From NCBI RefSeq assembly GCF_006227205.1, contig NZ_VCNG01000002.1, positions 1 through 64,000 of the forward strand: a DNA stretch of 64,000 nt, read 5' to 3'. The translations under genes and the position numbers were made by a program. Shown here one piece after another: positions 15,972-25,332 of this stretch. The DNA comes from Pseudomonas sp. ICMP22404. Lineage in GTDB: Bacteria > Pseudomonadota > Gammaproteobacteria > Pseudomonadales > Pseudomonadaceae. The notes under the pieces were generated by a model that made no database searches, was not told the DNA's origin, and worked only from the letters and a program-made list of their open reading frames with translations. The first letter of the stretch is position 1. The number at the start of each line of letters is the position of its first letter.

Positions 15972-17204
15972 TTATGCCGTGCGAGCCAGTTTCTCTTCCT
16001 CACCCAGGCATGCCGCCGCAGTGAACAGCACATCGGTGGAAGAGTTCAGCGCTGTCTCCGCCGAGTCCTGCAGGACGCCGATAATGAACCCAACGGCCAC
16101 CACCTGCATGGCGATTTCGCTCGGGATACCGAACAGGCTGCACGCCAGAGGGATCAGCAGCAGCGAGCCGCCAGCCACGCCGGACGCGCCGCAGGCGCAA
16201 ATGGCTGCGACGACGCTCAACAGCACCGCTGTCGGAATGTCCACCGCGATCCCCAGGGTATGCACCGCGGCCAGGGTCAGTACGGTGATGGTGATAGCGG
16301 CACCGGCCATGTTGATGGTCGCACCCAGCGGGATCGATACCGAGTAAGTGTCCTCATGCAGGCCCAGGCGGTTGCTCAGCTCCAGGTTAACCGGAATGTT
16401 GGCCGCCGAGCTGCGGGTGAAGAACGCGGTGATGCCGCTTTCGCGCAGGCAGGTGAACACCAGCGGGTAGGGGTTGCGCCGCAGTTTCCAGAACACGATG
16501 AGCGGGTTGACCACCAGTGCGACGAACAGCATGCAGCCGATCAGCACGGTCAACAGGTGCAGGTAACCGAGCAGGGCGCCGAAACCGGAGGTAGCCAGGG
16601 TCGAGGCGACCAGCCCGAAAATCCCCAGCGGGGCGAAGCTGATCACCAGGCGCACGATCACGGTCACGCCGTTGGACAGGTCATCGAGCACGGTGCGAGT
16701 GGTTTCGCCAGCATGACGCAGTGCAATACCCAGGCCGATGGCCCAGGCCAGGATGCCGATGAAATTACCGCTGGTCAGTGCGCGGACCGGGTTGTCCACC
16801 ACGCTGAGCAGCAGGCTCTGCAGCACTTCGCCAATGCCACCGGGAGCGGTGACGGCGACGTCCTGGGCGGACAGCACCAGGCTGGAGGGAAACAGGGTAC
16901 TGGCAACGACCGCAACCACCGCCGCAGCGAAGGTGCCCAGCAGGTATAGGAACAGGATTGGCCGGATATGGGTTTCCTGGCCCTGCTTATGGTTGGCGAT
17001 CGAAGCCATGACCAGCACGAACACCAGAATAGGAGCCACGGCCTTGAGGGCGGACACGAAGACCTTGCCGATGAATGCGGTGGATTTCGCCACGTCCGGC
17101 GCCAGCCAGGCCAGGGCGATACCAATGATCAGACCAATGACGATTTGCGTCACCAGGCCGGTGCGTTTGAAGCGTTGCAAAAGAGAAGGGGATAAAGCAG
17201 TCAT
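15972..17204 (-). CDS. sstT: Na+/serine-threonine symporter SstT
   Basis: 410-aa inner-membrane transporter of the dicarboxylate/amino acid:cation (DAACS) family. The sequence is close to SstT throughout: [14 protein letters not shown] at the start, [20 protein letters not shown] (substrate hairpin), [23 protein letters not shown] and [22 protein letters not shown], ending in [14 protein letters not shown]. It imports serine and threonine with sodium. It is a single gene; no operator is evident upstream. Confidence 0.93.
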   Translation of the reverse strand: MTALSPSLLQRFKRTGLVTQIVIGLIIGIALAWLAPDVAKSTAFIGKVFVSALKAVAPILVFVLVMASIANHKQGQETHIRPILFLYLLGTFAAAVVAVVASTLFPSSLVLSAQDVAVTAPGGIGEVLQSLLLSVVDNPVRALTSGNFIGILAWAIGLGIALRHAGETTRTVLDDLSNGVTVIVRLVISFAPLGIFGLVASTLATSGFGALLGYLHLLTVLIGCMLFVALVVNPLIVFWKLRRNPYPLVFTCLRESGITAFFTRSSAANIPVNLELSNRLGLHEDTYSVSIPLGATINMAGAAITITVLTLAAVHTLGIAVDIPTAVLLSVVAAICACGASGVAGGSLLLIPLACSLFGIPSEIAMQVVAVGFIIGVLQDSAETALNSSTDVLFTAAACLGEEEKLARTA

Positions 17205-17487
17205 AACGGCTATCCATGTGTTTTTTGTTGTGGGCGACGGTCGGCGTTCAGGGCAACAAGCGGGCAGACCACGTGAGCGGGACCGGAAAAAATGTTCAAC
17301 GTTTGCGGGGCGCGGACTTTAGCACAGCCCGGTAAAGAATCTGACGGACCTGTGACGATCCGTCACTCAGGTGTTTAAGCACATTTGTCTGTCGCCCACA
17401 TTCTGTTAGGCTTTGGTCCTCTCACCTCTCTCTTCTTCCAGCGGGCCTCAAGCCAACGCTGGTGTTGTCGTTTTGCCGGAGTTCTGC

Positions 17488-18628
17488 ATGTTGTTACCCA
17501 TTTTCCTGTTGTCGGCCGCCGGCTTCACCGTGCTGACCACGGAATTCATCATTGTCGGCCTGCTGCCATCCATCGCTCGCGACCTGCACGTCAGCATTCC
17601 CCAGGCCGGATTGCTGGTGACACTGTTCGCGTTTACGGTGGCGGCGTTCGGTCCATTCCTGACAGCCTGGTTTGCCCGTTTCGAGCGGCGCAGGCTGTTT
17701 ATCAGCGTACTGCTGATGTTCGGCCTGGCCAACACATTGGCGGCCGTTGCCCCCGATATCTGGGTCATGGCCATTGCCCGGTTGATCCCGGCCCTCGGCC
17801 TGCCGGTGTTCTGGGCGCTGGCCAGCGAAACGGCGGTGGACATCGTCGGGCCGCAGTACGCCGGGCGGGCCATTGCCCGGATCGGCTTCGGCATCGTCTG
17901 CGCCACGGTATTCGGGATCCCGGTGGGAACGCTGATATCCGATGCGTTCGGCTGGCGCAGTGCGTTCGCAATCCTGGCCGTCATCGCTTTCGCCAAGGCG
18001 TTATTGCTGTTCATCTACCTGCCGAAAACCAACCTGCACTTGCATCAGGTCAGCTTCCGCTCGCAGTTCAAGATCCTGCGCAGCCCGCTGATGCAAGGCC
18101 ATGTGCTGTTGTCGATCCTGGTGTTCAGCGGCATGTTCACCGCCTACACCTACCTGGCCGACATCCTCGAACGTCTCGCCGGGTTCGATGGCACGCTGGT
18201 GGGCTGGTGCCTGATGGGGTTCGGCGCCGTGGGGCTGGTGGGCAATTCCCTGGGTGGTCGAGCGGTGGACCGGCATCCGCTGATTGCGTCGATGGTGTTC
18301 TGCCTGTTCATGATCGGCGGCATGGTGGCGTTGGTGCCGAGCATTCACTCGACCCTGTGGCTGGCCGCGGCGATGGCAATCTGGGGCGTGACCCAGGCCG
18401 CTCTGTTCCTCGTCAGTCACGTGCGACTGATGAAGGCCGCCCCGGAGGCGCCAGCCTTTGCCGCGTCGCTGAACATCGCTGGCGCCAATCTGGGCATTGG
18501 TCTGGGGGCGTGTCATCGATACGCTGGGCCTGGGCAGCGTCGGTTTTGCGGCGGCCGGTTTCATCCTGGTATCGATCCTGCTGGCGTTGCTGCTGATGAC
18601 TTTCAAGCCCCGACCCGTCCACGCTTAG
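17488..18628 (+). pseudogene. MFS transporter (DHA1/AraJ type) disrupted by a small deletion
   Basis: Twelve-helix drug/sugar efflux type MFS protein. The start LLPIFLLSAAGFTVLTTEFIIVGLLPSIA is the DHA1 signature. Frame 1 is intact to GANLGIGLGA at about 18510, then runs into nonsense. The missing end (RVIDTLGLGSVGFAAAGFIL, then to PRPVHA-stop) continues in frame 2 from 18509 to TAG 18626-18628. The usual family sequence here is GA-(I/V)-V-GG-x-VID, so four residues plus two bases (about 14 nt) appear to be missing, plausibly by slippage between short GGGCG repeats. The true end overlaps the convergent nhaR by 4 nt. A sequencing error or recent mutation are both possible. Start ATG 17488 follows CCGGAG. 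Confidence 0.82.
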
Positions 18629-19518
18629 TGGAACAACTCGCGACGTGCGCCTTCGGCAATCGCGACGATGCCCGGGTGGCTGACCTTGCGTTCCACGGAG
18701 ATGGCATAGAACGACTCGCTCACCGCGTCGGTCTGGCCGATCTCCTGCACGCCGTACTGGCGCTTCACTTCTTCGGCGATCACGCTCGGGCCGATGAAAA
18801 TGCCGCTGCCTGACTGACCGAAGGCCTGCATCAACGCGCTGTCGTCGAACTCGCCGACGATGCGCGGCTGGATCTGCTGCTCGGCGAACCAGCGTTGCAG
18901 GCGGCTGCGGACCACGGTTTCCGGGCCGGGAATCAGCAGGGGGGCGTCCTGCAGGCCTCGAGGAAAATCCTGCCCGTAGCGCTCGGCCAGTGCGGCGGTG
19001 GCGAAGAAGCTGATGCCGCATTCCCCCAGTTTCTGGCTGTAGCCCTTGATGTCCAGGTGACTGGGCATCGGACTGTCGGAAATCACCAGGTCCAGGCGCT
19101 GGATCGCCAGGTCCGCCAGCAGCCGTTCGAGTTTGTCCTCGCGGCAGGTGATGCGCAGCGGTTCGCTCAGCTCCATGGTCGGCGCCAGCAATCGATAGAC
19201 GATGGACTTGGGCACCACGTCCGCCACCCCGACCCGGAACAGCGTCTGTTGTTCGTTGGGCTGGGCCCGGAGCATCAGCTCCAGTTCGCCTCCCAATTGG
19301 AACATGTGCTCGGCGTAGGGCAGCGTCTGGCGCCCGGCTTCCGTCAATTCCAACTGCCGTCCGACGCGGCGAAACAACTTGATGTTATACGTCTGCTCGA
19401 ACAGGGAGATCTGTCCGCTGATGGTTTGTGGCGTCAGGTTCAGTTGCTCGCACGCCCGCACGATGCTGCCCGTCTTGGCCACCACCCAGAAGTAATGCAG
19501 TTGTCGATAGTTGAGCAT
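18625..19518 (-). CDS. nhaR: LysR-family regulator NhaR
   Basis: 297 aa. N-terminal winged HTH (about 1-60: LNYRQLHYFWVVAKTGSIVRACEQLNLTP) and a LysR substrate domain. The whole-length pattern (GVADVVPKSIVYRLL, RITCREDKLERLLADLA, SQKLGECGISFFA) is that of NhaR, activator of sodium/proton antiport and stress genes in enterics. No nhaA gene is in the window, so its targets here are unknown. Single gene; convergent with the MFS gene. Confidence 0.9.
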   Translation of the reverse strand: MLNYRQLHYFWVVAKTGSIVRACEQLNLTPQTISGQISLFEQTYNIKLFRRVGRQLELTEAGRQTLPYAEHMFQLGGELELMLRAQPNEQQTLFRVGVADVVPKSIVYRLLAPTMELSEPLRITCREDKLERLLADLAIQRLDLVISDSPMPSHLDIKGYSQKLGECGISFFATAALAERYGQDFPRGLQDAPLLIPGPETVVRSRLQRWFAEQQIQPRIVGEFDDSALMQAFGQSGSGIFIGPSVIAEEVKRQYGVQEIGQTDAVSESFYAISVERKVSHPGIVAIAEGARRELFH

Positions 19519-19653
19519 GGGTTCACTTGGTTTCGTAAAAGCCGAAGTATAACCGCTGAAAATACGAATTTTCCTGAAGTATCGACGTCTCTAGAATGCC
19601 TGGCCATTGGTGAGCCATCTTCGGGCTCCATGTTTCCTCAGAGGCTTCTAACC

Positions 19654-19917
19654 ATGACATACAAATCCCTGGGTCTTGCAGCCATGCTAGCGATGTCTTC
19701 AATGGCGCTCGTGGGCTGCGAACAGGCTGAAAAAAGTGCCGAACAATTGGCCCAGCAGTTGAAGGAACAAGCGGTCGATGCGGCCAAGAAAGCCATCGAC
19801 GATACCCACAAGGCAGCCGAGCAGGCGCTGAACGACGCCACCGGCGGGTTGATCAGCCCCAAGAAGGAACCGGCGCAGGACGCTGACAAAGCCGAATCTT
19901 CTACCCAAGCCATTTAA
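19654..19917 (+). CDS. Small alanine/lysine-rich lipoprotein
   Basis: 87 aa. Signal peptide with lipobox LVGC (Cys22), then an amphipathic, Ala/Gln/Lys-rich helix (about 25-70: AEQLAQQLKEQAVDAAKKAIDD) and a polar tail. The helix resembles apolipoprotein-like small envelope lipoproteins; function unknown. ATG 19654 is preceded by AGAGG. It is followed 28 nt later by terC, so the two may be co-transcribed. Confidence 0.78.
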   Translation: MTYKSLGLAAMLAMSSMALVGCEQAEKSAEQLAQQLKEQAVDAAKKAIDDTHKAAEQALNDATGGLISPKKEPAQDADKAESSTQAI

Positions 19918-19945
19918 CCCCGTCACATCGAGCCAGGACTGACCC

Positions 19946-20695
19946 ATGGACTATCTTTTACAACTCGCTGCCAGCCCCACTGCCTGGATCGCCCTGGCGA
20001 CCCTGGTCGTCATGGAAATCGTGCTGGGCATCGATAACCTGATCTTCATTTCGATCCTGACCAACAAGCTGCCCGAACAGCATCGCGTCAAGGCGCGGCG
20101 AATTGGTATCGGCATGGCGCTGATCCTGCGCCTGGGCTTGTTGAGCACCATCGCGTTCATTGTGCAGTTGACGGAGCCGGTCATCGAAATCATCGGCCAG
20201 GCGTTCTCCTGGAAGGACATGATCCTGATCGCCGGCGGTCTGTTCCTGCTGTGGAAGGCCACGACCGAGATCCACCACAGCATGGACCCCGCGCCAAACG
20301 ATCCGAAGTCGGCCACGTCTGGCGTGACCCTCGGGTTTGCCGCCGCAATCGGTCAGATCCTGATGCTAGACCTGGTGTTTTCCATCGACAGCATCATCAC
20401 GGCCGTGGGCATGACCGAACACTTGCCGATCATGATCATCGCGGTGGTGGTGTCGGTACTGGTGATGTTGCTGGCGGCCGAGCCCCTGGCCCGATTCATC
20501 AATAACAACCCGACGGTGGTCATGCTGGCGCTGGGCTTCCTGATCATGATCGGCATGACGCTGATCGCCGAAGGCTTCGGCGCCCATGTGCCCAAGGGCT
20601 ACATCTACGCTGCCATGGCGTTCTCGGCTGCGATTGAGGTGTTGAACATGATGGCCCGTCGCGCCCGTCAAAAGGCATTGGGCAACGAAGCCTGA
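19946..20695 (+). CDS. TerC-family integral membrane protein
   Basis: 249 aa, seven hydrophobic segments. The two acidic TerC motifs are present: [17 protein letters not shown] (helix 1) and the second half [17 protein letters not shown], which place acidic residues inside the membrane. The family has been linked to tellurite resistance and to metal (manganese) loading of exported proteins; a role in metal handling is the best inference. A strong terminator follows 15 nt after the stop. Confidence 0.9.
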   Translation: MDYLLQLAASPTAWIALATLVVMEIVLGIDNLIFISILTNKLPEQHRVKARRIGIGMALILRLGLLSTIAFIVQLTEPVIEIIGQAFSWKDMILIAGGLFLLWKATTEIHHSMDPAPNDPKSATSGVTLGFAAAIGQILMLDLVFSIDSIITAVGMTEHLPIMIIAVVVSVLVMLLAAEPLARFINNNPTVVMLALGFLIMIGMTLIAEGFGAHVPKGYIYAAMAFSAAIEVLNMMARRARQKALGNEA

Positions 20696-20709
20696 TTGCA
20701 GGCATGCAG

Positions 20710-20743
20710 AAGCCGCCCGGGTCCGACCCGGGCGGTTTTTTTT
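20710..20743 (+). terminator. Rho-independent terminator after terC
   Basis: Stem CCGCCCGGGT / ACCCGGGCGG with loop CCG, followed by eight T. Confidence 0.93.
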
Positions 20744-20763
20744 GGCTTTATGAAAGTAGGCGT

Positions 20764-20925
20764 TCAGTGCGCGGCGGCGTGGCGTCGAGTGGGTTCCGTG
20801 GGTTTTTCCGTTTTCGATGAAGACGGATGATGGCGACGGGTGATCCGCAGCACGCCCCACAGCATGGCCGCCGCTACGCTCAACCAGCCGAATACCAGCA
20901 TCAGAATTATCGTTGTCAGGCTCAT
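20764..20925 (-). CDS. Small single-span membrane protein
   Basis: 53 aa: one hydrophobic helix (MSLTTIILMLVFGWLSVAAAM, about 3-27), an Arg-rich juxtamembrane stretch (RITRRHH) and a polar tail. ATG 20925 has an excellent ribosome site, GGGAGG, 5 nt upstream, which is the main evidence that the gene is real. The positive-inside rule predicts the C terminus in the cytoplasm. Function unknown. Confidence 0.65.
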   Translation of the reverse strand: MSLTTIILMLVFGWLSVAAAMLWGVLRITRRHHPSSSKTEKPTEPTRRHAAAH

Positions 20926-21147
20926 GCGGCCTCCCTCAGCCCCGGTCCAGGGCAACGCACTTGGTTCAATGGACAGTCTAGTCGTTCAAGTGTTGCAGGC
21001 AGTCGTTCGCAGTCGTAGGCGACGGACAGGTTCGTTCTATCGCGGCGGCGAGACTGCTGTTTAAGGCTATACCCGAGCCAGTGGGCGCTTTATGATCGAC
21101 GGCCCAAGCCTGACCCGTTCATCGGGTACCTGAACTAGAGACTCATC

Positions 21148-21825
21148 ATGTTGCCGGTCATTCCCTCTTTTCGATCACTGGTATTCGCGACGGCCTGCCT
21201 TGCGGCCCTGGCGGGTTGCGCGGGCAGCGTGTCGCCTCAAATCCAGCGCCTGCCCGAACGGGTGGAGCTCAACAGCGTGCCGTTCTATCGCGGCGATATG
21301 TACCAGGGGGCGCCACAATCCCTGGCCGCCGTGTTGACCTCGCAGGGTACGGTGATTACCCCGGGGTTGCTGGAGAAGCCATTGCACCTGCCAGGTGGCG
21401 AAGCGGGCTTGCAGCAGAATATGCAAACCCTGGCGCGCGAGTATGGGTTGGTGGTGTATCCCCTCGACAATGAATTGTCCGCATTGTTGGAGCAGGTCGC
21501 AGCAGGCAACCCGGTGTTGCTGCGCTACACCGAGGGCACGGCATTCTGGTCCGGGCCTCGATACGGGATTCTCGCCGGCTATAACCGGCAGAAGCGCACG
21601 GTCTTGCTGCGTTCGGGCATGAACCGGAGGCTGTTGATGAGCTTCAGTGGGTTCGAATCGGCCTTCAAGGACGCCGGCGGCTGGGCAGTACTGCTCCAGC
21701 GACCCACGCAGCTTCCGGCCAACGTCAACCCGCAGCGCTGGTTGAAAGCGGCGGACGAGCTGGCCGGAGCAGGGCAGGAGCAGGCCGCGGCGCGCGCCAC
21801 CAGGGCCCTGGGTACAGCGCATTGA
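21148..21825 (+). CDS. PA2778-type C39-like lipoprotein lacking catalytic residues
   Basis: 225 aa. Signal peptide with lipobox LAGC (Cys24), then a C39-peptidase-like domain and a short helical C-terminal tail (LKAADELAGAGQEQAAARA). In the PA2778 family the active Cys lies in a YQCGPAAL-type segment; here it is MYQGAPQSL, so Cys is replaced. The active His (HY-x-V-L/I) is replaced by Arg in GPRYGILAGY. Downstream LLRSGMNRRLLMSFSGFE is family-typical. It therefore looks like a pseudo-peptidase of the envelope. No TPR partner gene follows, unlike the usual PA2778 arrangement. Confidence 0.72.
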   Translation: MLPVIPSFRSLVFATACLAALAGCAGSVSPQIQRLPERVELNSVPFYRGDMYQGAPQSLAAVLTSQGTVITPGLLEKPLHLPGGEAGLQQNMQTLAREYGLVVYPLDNELSALLEQVAAGNPVLLRYTEGTAFWSGPRYGILAGYNRQKRTVLLRSGMNRRLLMSFSGFESAFKDAGGWAVLLQRPTQLPANVNPQRWLKAADELAGAGQEQAAARATRALGTAH

Positions 21826-21925
21826 TGGCTTGCCCCGTTCGTCACCTGCCGGGCACGACCCGGCACGCCTGAAACTCTTATCGTCAGGGTCCGGACTGTC
21901 CGGGCCATGATTCAAGGAGGCAGGT

Positions 21926-22132
21926 ATGGCACAGTCGAAAACGCCCACGGGGCCCCATTCTTCCGAGCATTCATCCGCGGATGATGAGCTGGGATTCGAT
22001 CCGGATTCTCCGGATCTCGATGATCCGCAAGTCGATCCCATCGGGCCGGCCAAGGCCCCACGTGATGAGCAAGACAAGCACGGCGAACCTCGGGACAAGA
22101 CCTATGATCCGCTTGGTGATCTGAAGCATTGA
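21926..22132 (+). CDS. Small acidic, probably disordered protein
   Basis: 68 aa, rich in Asp, Pro and Ser (DDELGFDPDSPDLDDPQVDP), with no hydrophobic core and so probably unstructured. ATG 21926 has an almost perfect ribosome site AAGGAGG 6 nt upstream, which supports translation. No family recognised with confidence. Confidence 0.7.
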   Translation: MAQSKTPTGPHSSEHSSADDELGFDPDSPDLDDPQVDPIGPAKAPRDEQDKHGEPRDKTYDPLGDLKH

Positions 22133-22136
22133 GCGA

Positions 22137-22160
22137 AAAAAAGCCCGACGAGTCGGGCAG
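22137..22160 (-). terminator. Rho-independent terminator for pbpG
   Basis: On the minus strand the stem GCCCGAC / GTCGGGC is followed by seven T. It lies about 75 nt past the pbpG stop. Confidence 0.85.
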
Positions 22161-22184
22161 TGTTGCTCTCCAGGGTTTATGAGC

Positions 22185-22217
22185 CTGTGGCGAGGGGGAT
22201 AAATCCCCTTGCCACAG
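22185..22217. repeat. Short palindromic repeat, second family
   Basis: CTGTGGCGAGGGGG and its inverted partner CCCCTTGCCACAG around an AT centre; same family as the copy at 5025. Confidence 0.88.
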
Positions 22218-22235
22218 ATGACGCCGCATTCGTTA

Positions 22236-23174
22236 TTACTTGGAGGCTTCCACCACGCCGCTCTGGCGACTCTTGAGGTTCTTCGCCGCCTTGTACTGCA
22301 TGGCCACCGCCGGAACGTTGGTGCTCTTGCCCGTTTCCACCCAGCTGCGAATCCGGCTGGCGTCGGCGAAATGGGTGTATTTGCCAAAGGCATCGAGAAT
22401 AACCAGCGCCATCGGGCGATTGCCCATTTTCGTCACCAGTACCAGACAGTGACCGGCCTGGTTGGTGAAGCCGGTCTTGGTCAATTGGATATCCCAGTTG
22501 TCCTTGTGGATCAGGTGATCGGTATTGCGGAAGCCCAGGCTGTAGACCGGCTTGCGGAAGGTGACGGTCTTTTCCTTGGTAGTGCTCAATTCGCTCAGCA
22601 GGGGGTATTTGCGAGCAGCGATCAGCAGCTTGGTCAGGTCCCTGGCGGTGGATACGTTATGGATCGACAGGCCTGTCGGCTCGACATAATGGGTGCTGGT
22701 CATACCCAGTGCCTTCGCCTTGGCGTTCATGGCGGCGATGAATGCTGCGTAACCGCCTGGGTAATGATGCGCGAGACTGGCGGCGGCGCGGTTTTCCGAG
22801 GACATCAGGGCAATCAGCAATACATCGCGGCGCGACAGTTCGCTGTTGAGCTTGACCCGGGAAAACACCCCTTTCATTTCCGGGGTGTTGGTAATGGTGA
22901 TGGAGATGTATTCGTTCAGGTCCTGCTTGGCATCCAGCACGATCAGCCCGGTCATCAATTTGGTCACCGACGCGATGGGGACCACCACATCCGGATTGCT
23001 GGAGTACACGACTTTATCCGACTGCAGATCCAGCAACATCGCGCTGCCCGAAGCGACTTGCAGTTTTGACGTGTCTCGAGGGGCTGCGATGGTTTCCTGC
23101 GCGTTGATGTTCTGCGTGATAAGCGCGCCTGAGAAAGCGATGAACAGGCTGAGGATCGAAAGACGGATTTTCAC
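22236..23174 (-). CDS. pbpG: D-alanyl-D-alanine endopeptidase (PBP7)
   Basis: 312-aa periplasmic class C penicillin-binding protein that cleaves DD-crosslinks in peptidoglycan. Signal peptide about 1-27. Active-site motifs in order: SVTK (ASVTKLM, nucleophile Ser), SEN ([11 protein letters not shown]) and KTG ([13 protein letters not shown]). GTG 23174 is taken as start because [11 protein letters not shown] matches the usual N terminus and begins the signal peptide; ATG 23237 would add an Arg/Phe-rich extension without a ribosome site. Transcribed alone with its own terminator. Confidence 0.9.
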   Translation of the reverse strand: MKIRLSILSLFIAFSGALITQNINAQETIAAPRDTSKLQVASGSAMLLDLQSDKVVYSSNPDVVVPIASVTKLMTGLIVLDAKQDLNEYISITITNTPEMKGVFSRVKLNSELSRRDVLLIALMSSENRAAASLAHHYPGGYAAFIAAMNAKAKALGMTSTHYVEPTGLSIHNVSTARDLTKLLIAARKYPLLSELSTTKEKTVTFRKPVYSLGFRNTDHLIHKDNWDIQLTKTGFTNQAGHCLVLVTKMGNRPMALVILDAFGKYTHFADASRIRSWVETGKSTNVPAVAMQYKAAKNLKSRQSGVVEASK

Positions 23175-23323
23175 GCGAATAGACTCGATAGAGTTGAAGA
23201 GGCCGTTCAGCAACGGCTTTTGAAAAAAGCGCTGCATTTTATGAGTATGGGCGACAACGGCGCTACATGCCTGTACCGCTGGGCCTCGAGAATAAATAAA
23301 GTTTAATGAAGGGGGGCAAACCA

Positions 23324-23414
23324 ATGTGGGAGCGAGCCTGCTCGCGAAGGCGGCGTATCAGCGATTTCATGGCTGACTGACACACCGCTTTCGCGAGCAG
23401 GCTCGCTCCCACAG
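23324..23414. repeat. REP inverted pair
   Basis: GTGGGAGCGAGCCTGCTCGC at 23326-23345 and its inverted partner ending at 23412, in the pbpG-folD gap. Confidence 0.9.
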
Positions 23415-23437
23415 GGTTTTGCTTTGGCCGGGGAAAC

Positions 23438-24292
23438 TCAGCTATGCAGCGTCTCGGCCGCGTACAGCGTGTTTTCCAGCAGGCAGGCTCGGGTCATCGG
23501 GCCCACGCCGCCAGGTACCGGTGTGATCCAGCTGGCGCGGGGCAGGGCGGTCTCGTAGACCACGTCACCCACCAGCTTGCCGTCTTCCTGGCGATTGATG
23601 CCGACGTCGATGACGATGGCGCCTTCCTTGATCCACTCGCCCTTGACCAGGCCCGGTTTGCCGGCGGCCACGACCACCAGGTCGGCACGTCCGACATGGC
23701 CGGCCAGGTCCTTGGTGAAGCGGTGGGTCACGGTCACGGTGCAGCCGGCCAGCAGCAGTTCCATGGCCATCGGCCGGCCAACGATGTTGGATGCACCCAC
23801 GACGACGGCATCGAGGCCGTAAAGGTCCACGCCAGTGCTTTCCAGCAGCGTCATGATGCCTTTGGGGGTGCAGGGGCGCAGCAACGGGATGCGCTGTGCC
23901 AGGCGACCGACGTTATAAGGGTGGAAGCCGTCGACGTCTTTGTCCGGACGGATGCGCTCCAACAATCTGGAGGCGTCCAGGTGTTCAGGCAGGGGCAGCT
24001 GGAGCAGAACGCCGTCAATGTTAGGGTCATCGTTCAGGCGATCGATCAGATCGGCCAGCGCTTGCTGGGTGGTTTCGGAAGGCAGGTCGTAGGCCTGGGA
24101 AAGGAAGCCGACCTCTTCACAGTCTTTACGCTTGTGCGAGACATAAACCTGAGAGGCGGGATCGCTGCCGACCAGGATCACCGCAAGACCGGGCGTGCGC
24201 AGGCCTTGCTGGCGACGCTCGGTGACGCGTTGGGCGATCTGCTGGCGCAGGCTGGCGGCGATCGATTTGCCGTCGATAAGTTGTGCAGTCAT
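23438..24292 (-). CDS. folD: Bifunctional methylenetetrahydrofolate dehydrogenase/cyclohydrolase
   Basis: 284 aa. Interconverts 5,10-methylene-THF and 10-formyl-THF in one-carbon metabolism. Hallmarks: [14 protein letters not shown] (catalytic Lys and Tyr), [44 protein letters not shown] (NADP loop) and [11 protein letters not shown] near the end. Length is normal. It is divergent from the tRNA cluster. Confidence 0.96.
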   Translation of the reverse strand: MTAQLIDGKSIAASLRQQIAQRVTERRQQGLRTPGLAVILVGSDPASQVYVSHKRKDCEEVGFLSQAYDLPSETTQQALADLIDRLNDDPNIDGVLLQLPLPEHLDASRLLERIRPDKDVDGFHPYNVGRLAQRIPLLRPCTPKGIMTLLESTGVDLYGLDAVVVGASNIVGRPMAMELLLAGCTVTVTHRFTKDLAGHVGRADLVVVAAGKPGLVKGEWIKEGAIVIDVGINRQEDGKLVGDVVYETALPRASWITPVPGGVGPMTRACLLENTLYAAETLHS

Positions 24293-24423
24293 TGCGCGTG
24301 GTTAACCATCGAGAGGGGAAAAAAAGAGAGCGCATTCTCGCATGCCGAGGCGTGAGGGCAAAGGCGCTTGGTCTGCAAATTCCCCTAACCCCTTTAATTA
24401 AATGAATTTTTTTTAAAAAAGAG

Positions 24424-24452
24424 TTGACGACCTATCAGGCCGTCTATAACAT
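24424..24452 (+). promoter_or_regulatory. Predicted sigma70 promoter of the tRNA cluster
   Basis: TTGACG (24424-24429), 17-nt spacer, TAACAT (24447-24452), inside an AT-rich stretch about 120 nt before tRNA-Arg. Assigned by consensus only. Confidence 0.5.
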
Positions 24453-24573
24453 TCGTCGCACTTGTCGGGCACAGCCTAGCACTGGTTAAGAAGGTGGAGC
24501 AGAGTTGGATGTTTAAACTCGGCAAAACTGAAAGCACTTAGTTTGTAATCGTCAAAGAATACAGATTAAAAAG

Positions 24574-24650
24574 GCGCCCGTAGCTCAGCTGGATAGAGCA
24601 TCCGCCTTCTAAGCGGATGGTCGCAGGTTCGAGTCCTGCCGGGTGCGCCA
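24574..24650 (+). tRNA. tRNA-Arg (anticodon TCT)
   Basis: 77 nt with encoded CCA. The acceptor stem GCGCCCG pairs with CGGGTGC. The D-arm GCTCAGCTGGATAGAGC, anticodon arm CCGCCTTCTAAGCGG with TCT, and T-loop TTCGAGT are all regular. Confidence 0.97.
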
Positions 24651-24689
24651 TTAGGCAGCTTTGGCACAAGTAACGCAACAAGGCAATAT

Positions 24690-24766
24690 GGTGGGCGTAG
24701 CTCAGTTGGTAGAGCACGGGATTGTGACTCCCGTTGTCGTGGGTTCGATCCCCATCGTCCACCCCA
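24690..24766 (+). tRNA. tRNA-His (anticodon GTG)
   Basis: 77 nt including the extra 5' G (G-1) opposite C73 that is diagnostic of tRNA-His. Anticodon GTG lies in GGGATTGTGACTCCC. 40 nt after tRNA-Arg, probably the same transcript. Confidence 0.97.
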
Positions 24767-24775
24767 TATTCTAGA

Positions 24776-24810
24776 AAGGCGCCAGATCTAACAATCTGGC
24801 GCCTTTGCTT
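24776..24810 (+). terminator. Terminator between tRNA-His and tRNA-Leu
   Basis: Stem GGCGCCAGAT / ATCTGGCGCC with loop CTAACA, then TTTGCTTT. Confidence 0.88.
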
Positions 24811-24824
24811 TAAAAGCTTGATAC

Positions 24825-24909
24825 GCGGATGTGGTGGAATTGGTAGACACACTGGATTTAGGTTCCAGCGCCGCAAGGTGTGAGAGTTCGAGTCTCTCCG
24901 TCCGCACCA
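24825..24909 (+). tRNA. tRNA-Leu (anticodon TAG)
   Basis: 85-nt class II tRNA with a long variable arm (CGCCGCAAGGTG region) and encoded CCA. The anticodon arm CTGGATTTAGGTTCCAG gives TAG. Its own terminator follows. Confidence 0.97.
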
Positions 24910-24932
24910 TACAAGTCGCTATTTGAATAGCA

Positions 24933-24976
24933 GAGAACGGCGCAGTACCTGAAGAGGGCTGCGCCGTTTTTGTTTT
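24933..24976 (+). terminator. Terminator after tRNA-Leu
   Basis: Stem ACGGCGCAG / CTGCGCCGT with a 13-nt loop, followed by TTTTGTTTT. Confidence 0.88.
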
Positions 24977-25270
24977 CGGCATTCAGATGATTTGTTGCCT
25001 GTCTTGTTTTGGGGCAGGTTTGGCGATGGGTTGTTGCGATTGTGTTTCGCGATGATGCGCGGTATGCCCGTCGGTCTCCTGGTGAAGATCGAGTGCCGGG
25101 GAGGTGCAGGTCACGCCTCTATATATAGAAGCGTCGGCGCAGAGCCCCCGCAATGGTCGGTTGTATTTGCAATCCGGGCGAGGCATGACCGTTTGCCTCG
25201 CTCCTAATGCCGGCGCCTGTTTTTCCGCCGTTTTCAGTAGGGTGACTTCTTGAGTTTGACCTACTAGAAT
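24977..25270 (+). promoter_or_regulatory. tRNA-Leu to tig gap; predicted tig promoter at its end
   Basis: About 265 nt of this gap show no gene, RNA motif or repeat that I can support. At its end GTGACT (25242-25247), a 17-nt spacer and TAGAAT (25265-25270) form a plausible sigma70 promoter 62 nt before the tig start. Confidence 0.45.
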
Positions 25271-25332
25271 GCATGCCCTTGATTCTGGGGTCGGAAAACG
25301 CCCGGCCAACGTCTGTGCAACGAGGAATATCC

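Noticed and set aside
17385..18596. 403-codon frame overlapping the MFS gene
   Set aside because: Arg/Pro/His-rich nonsense translation in another frame. Only its final part coincides with the restored MFS end, which is explained by the deletion.
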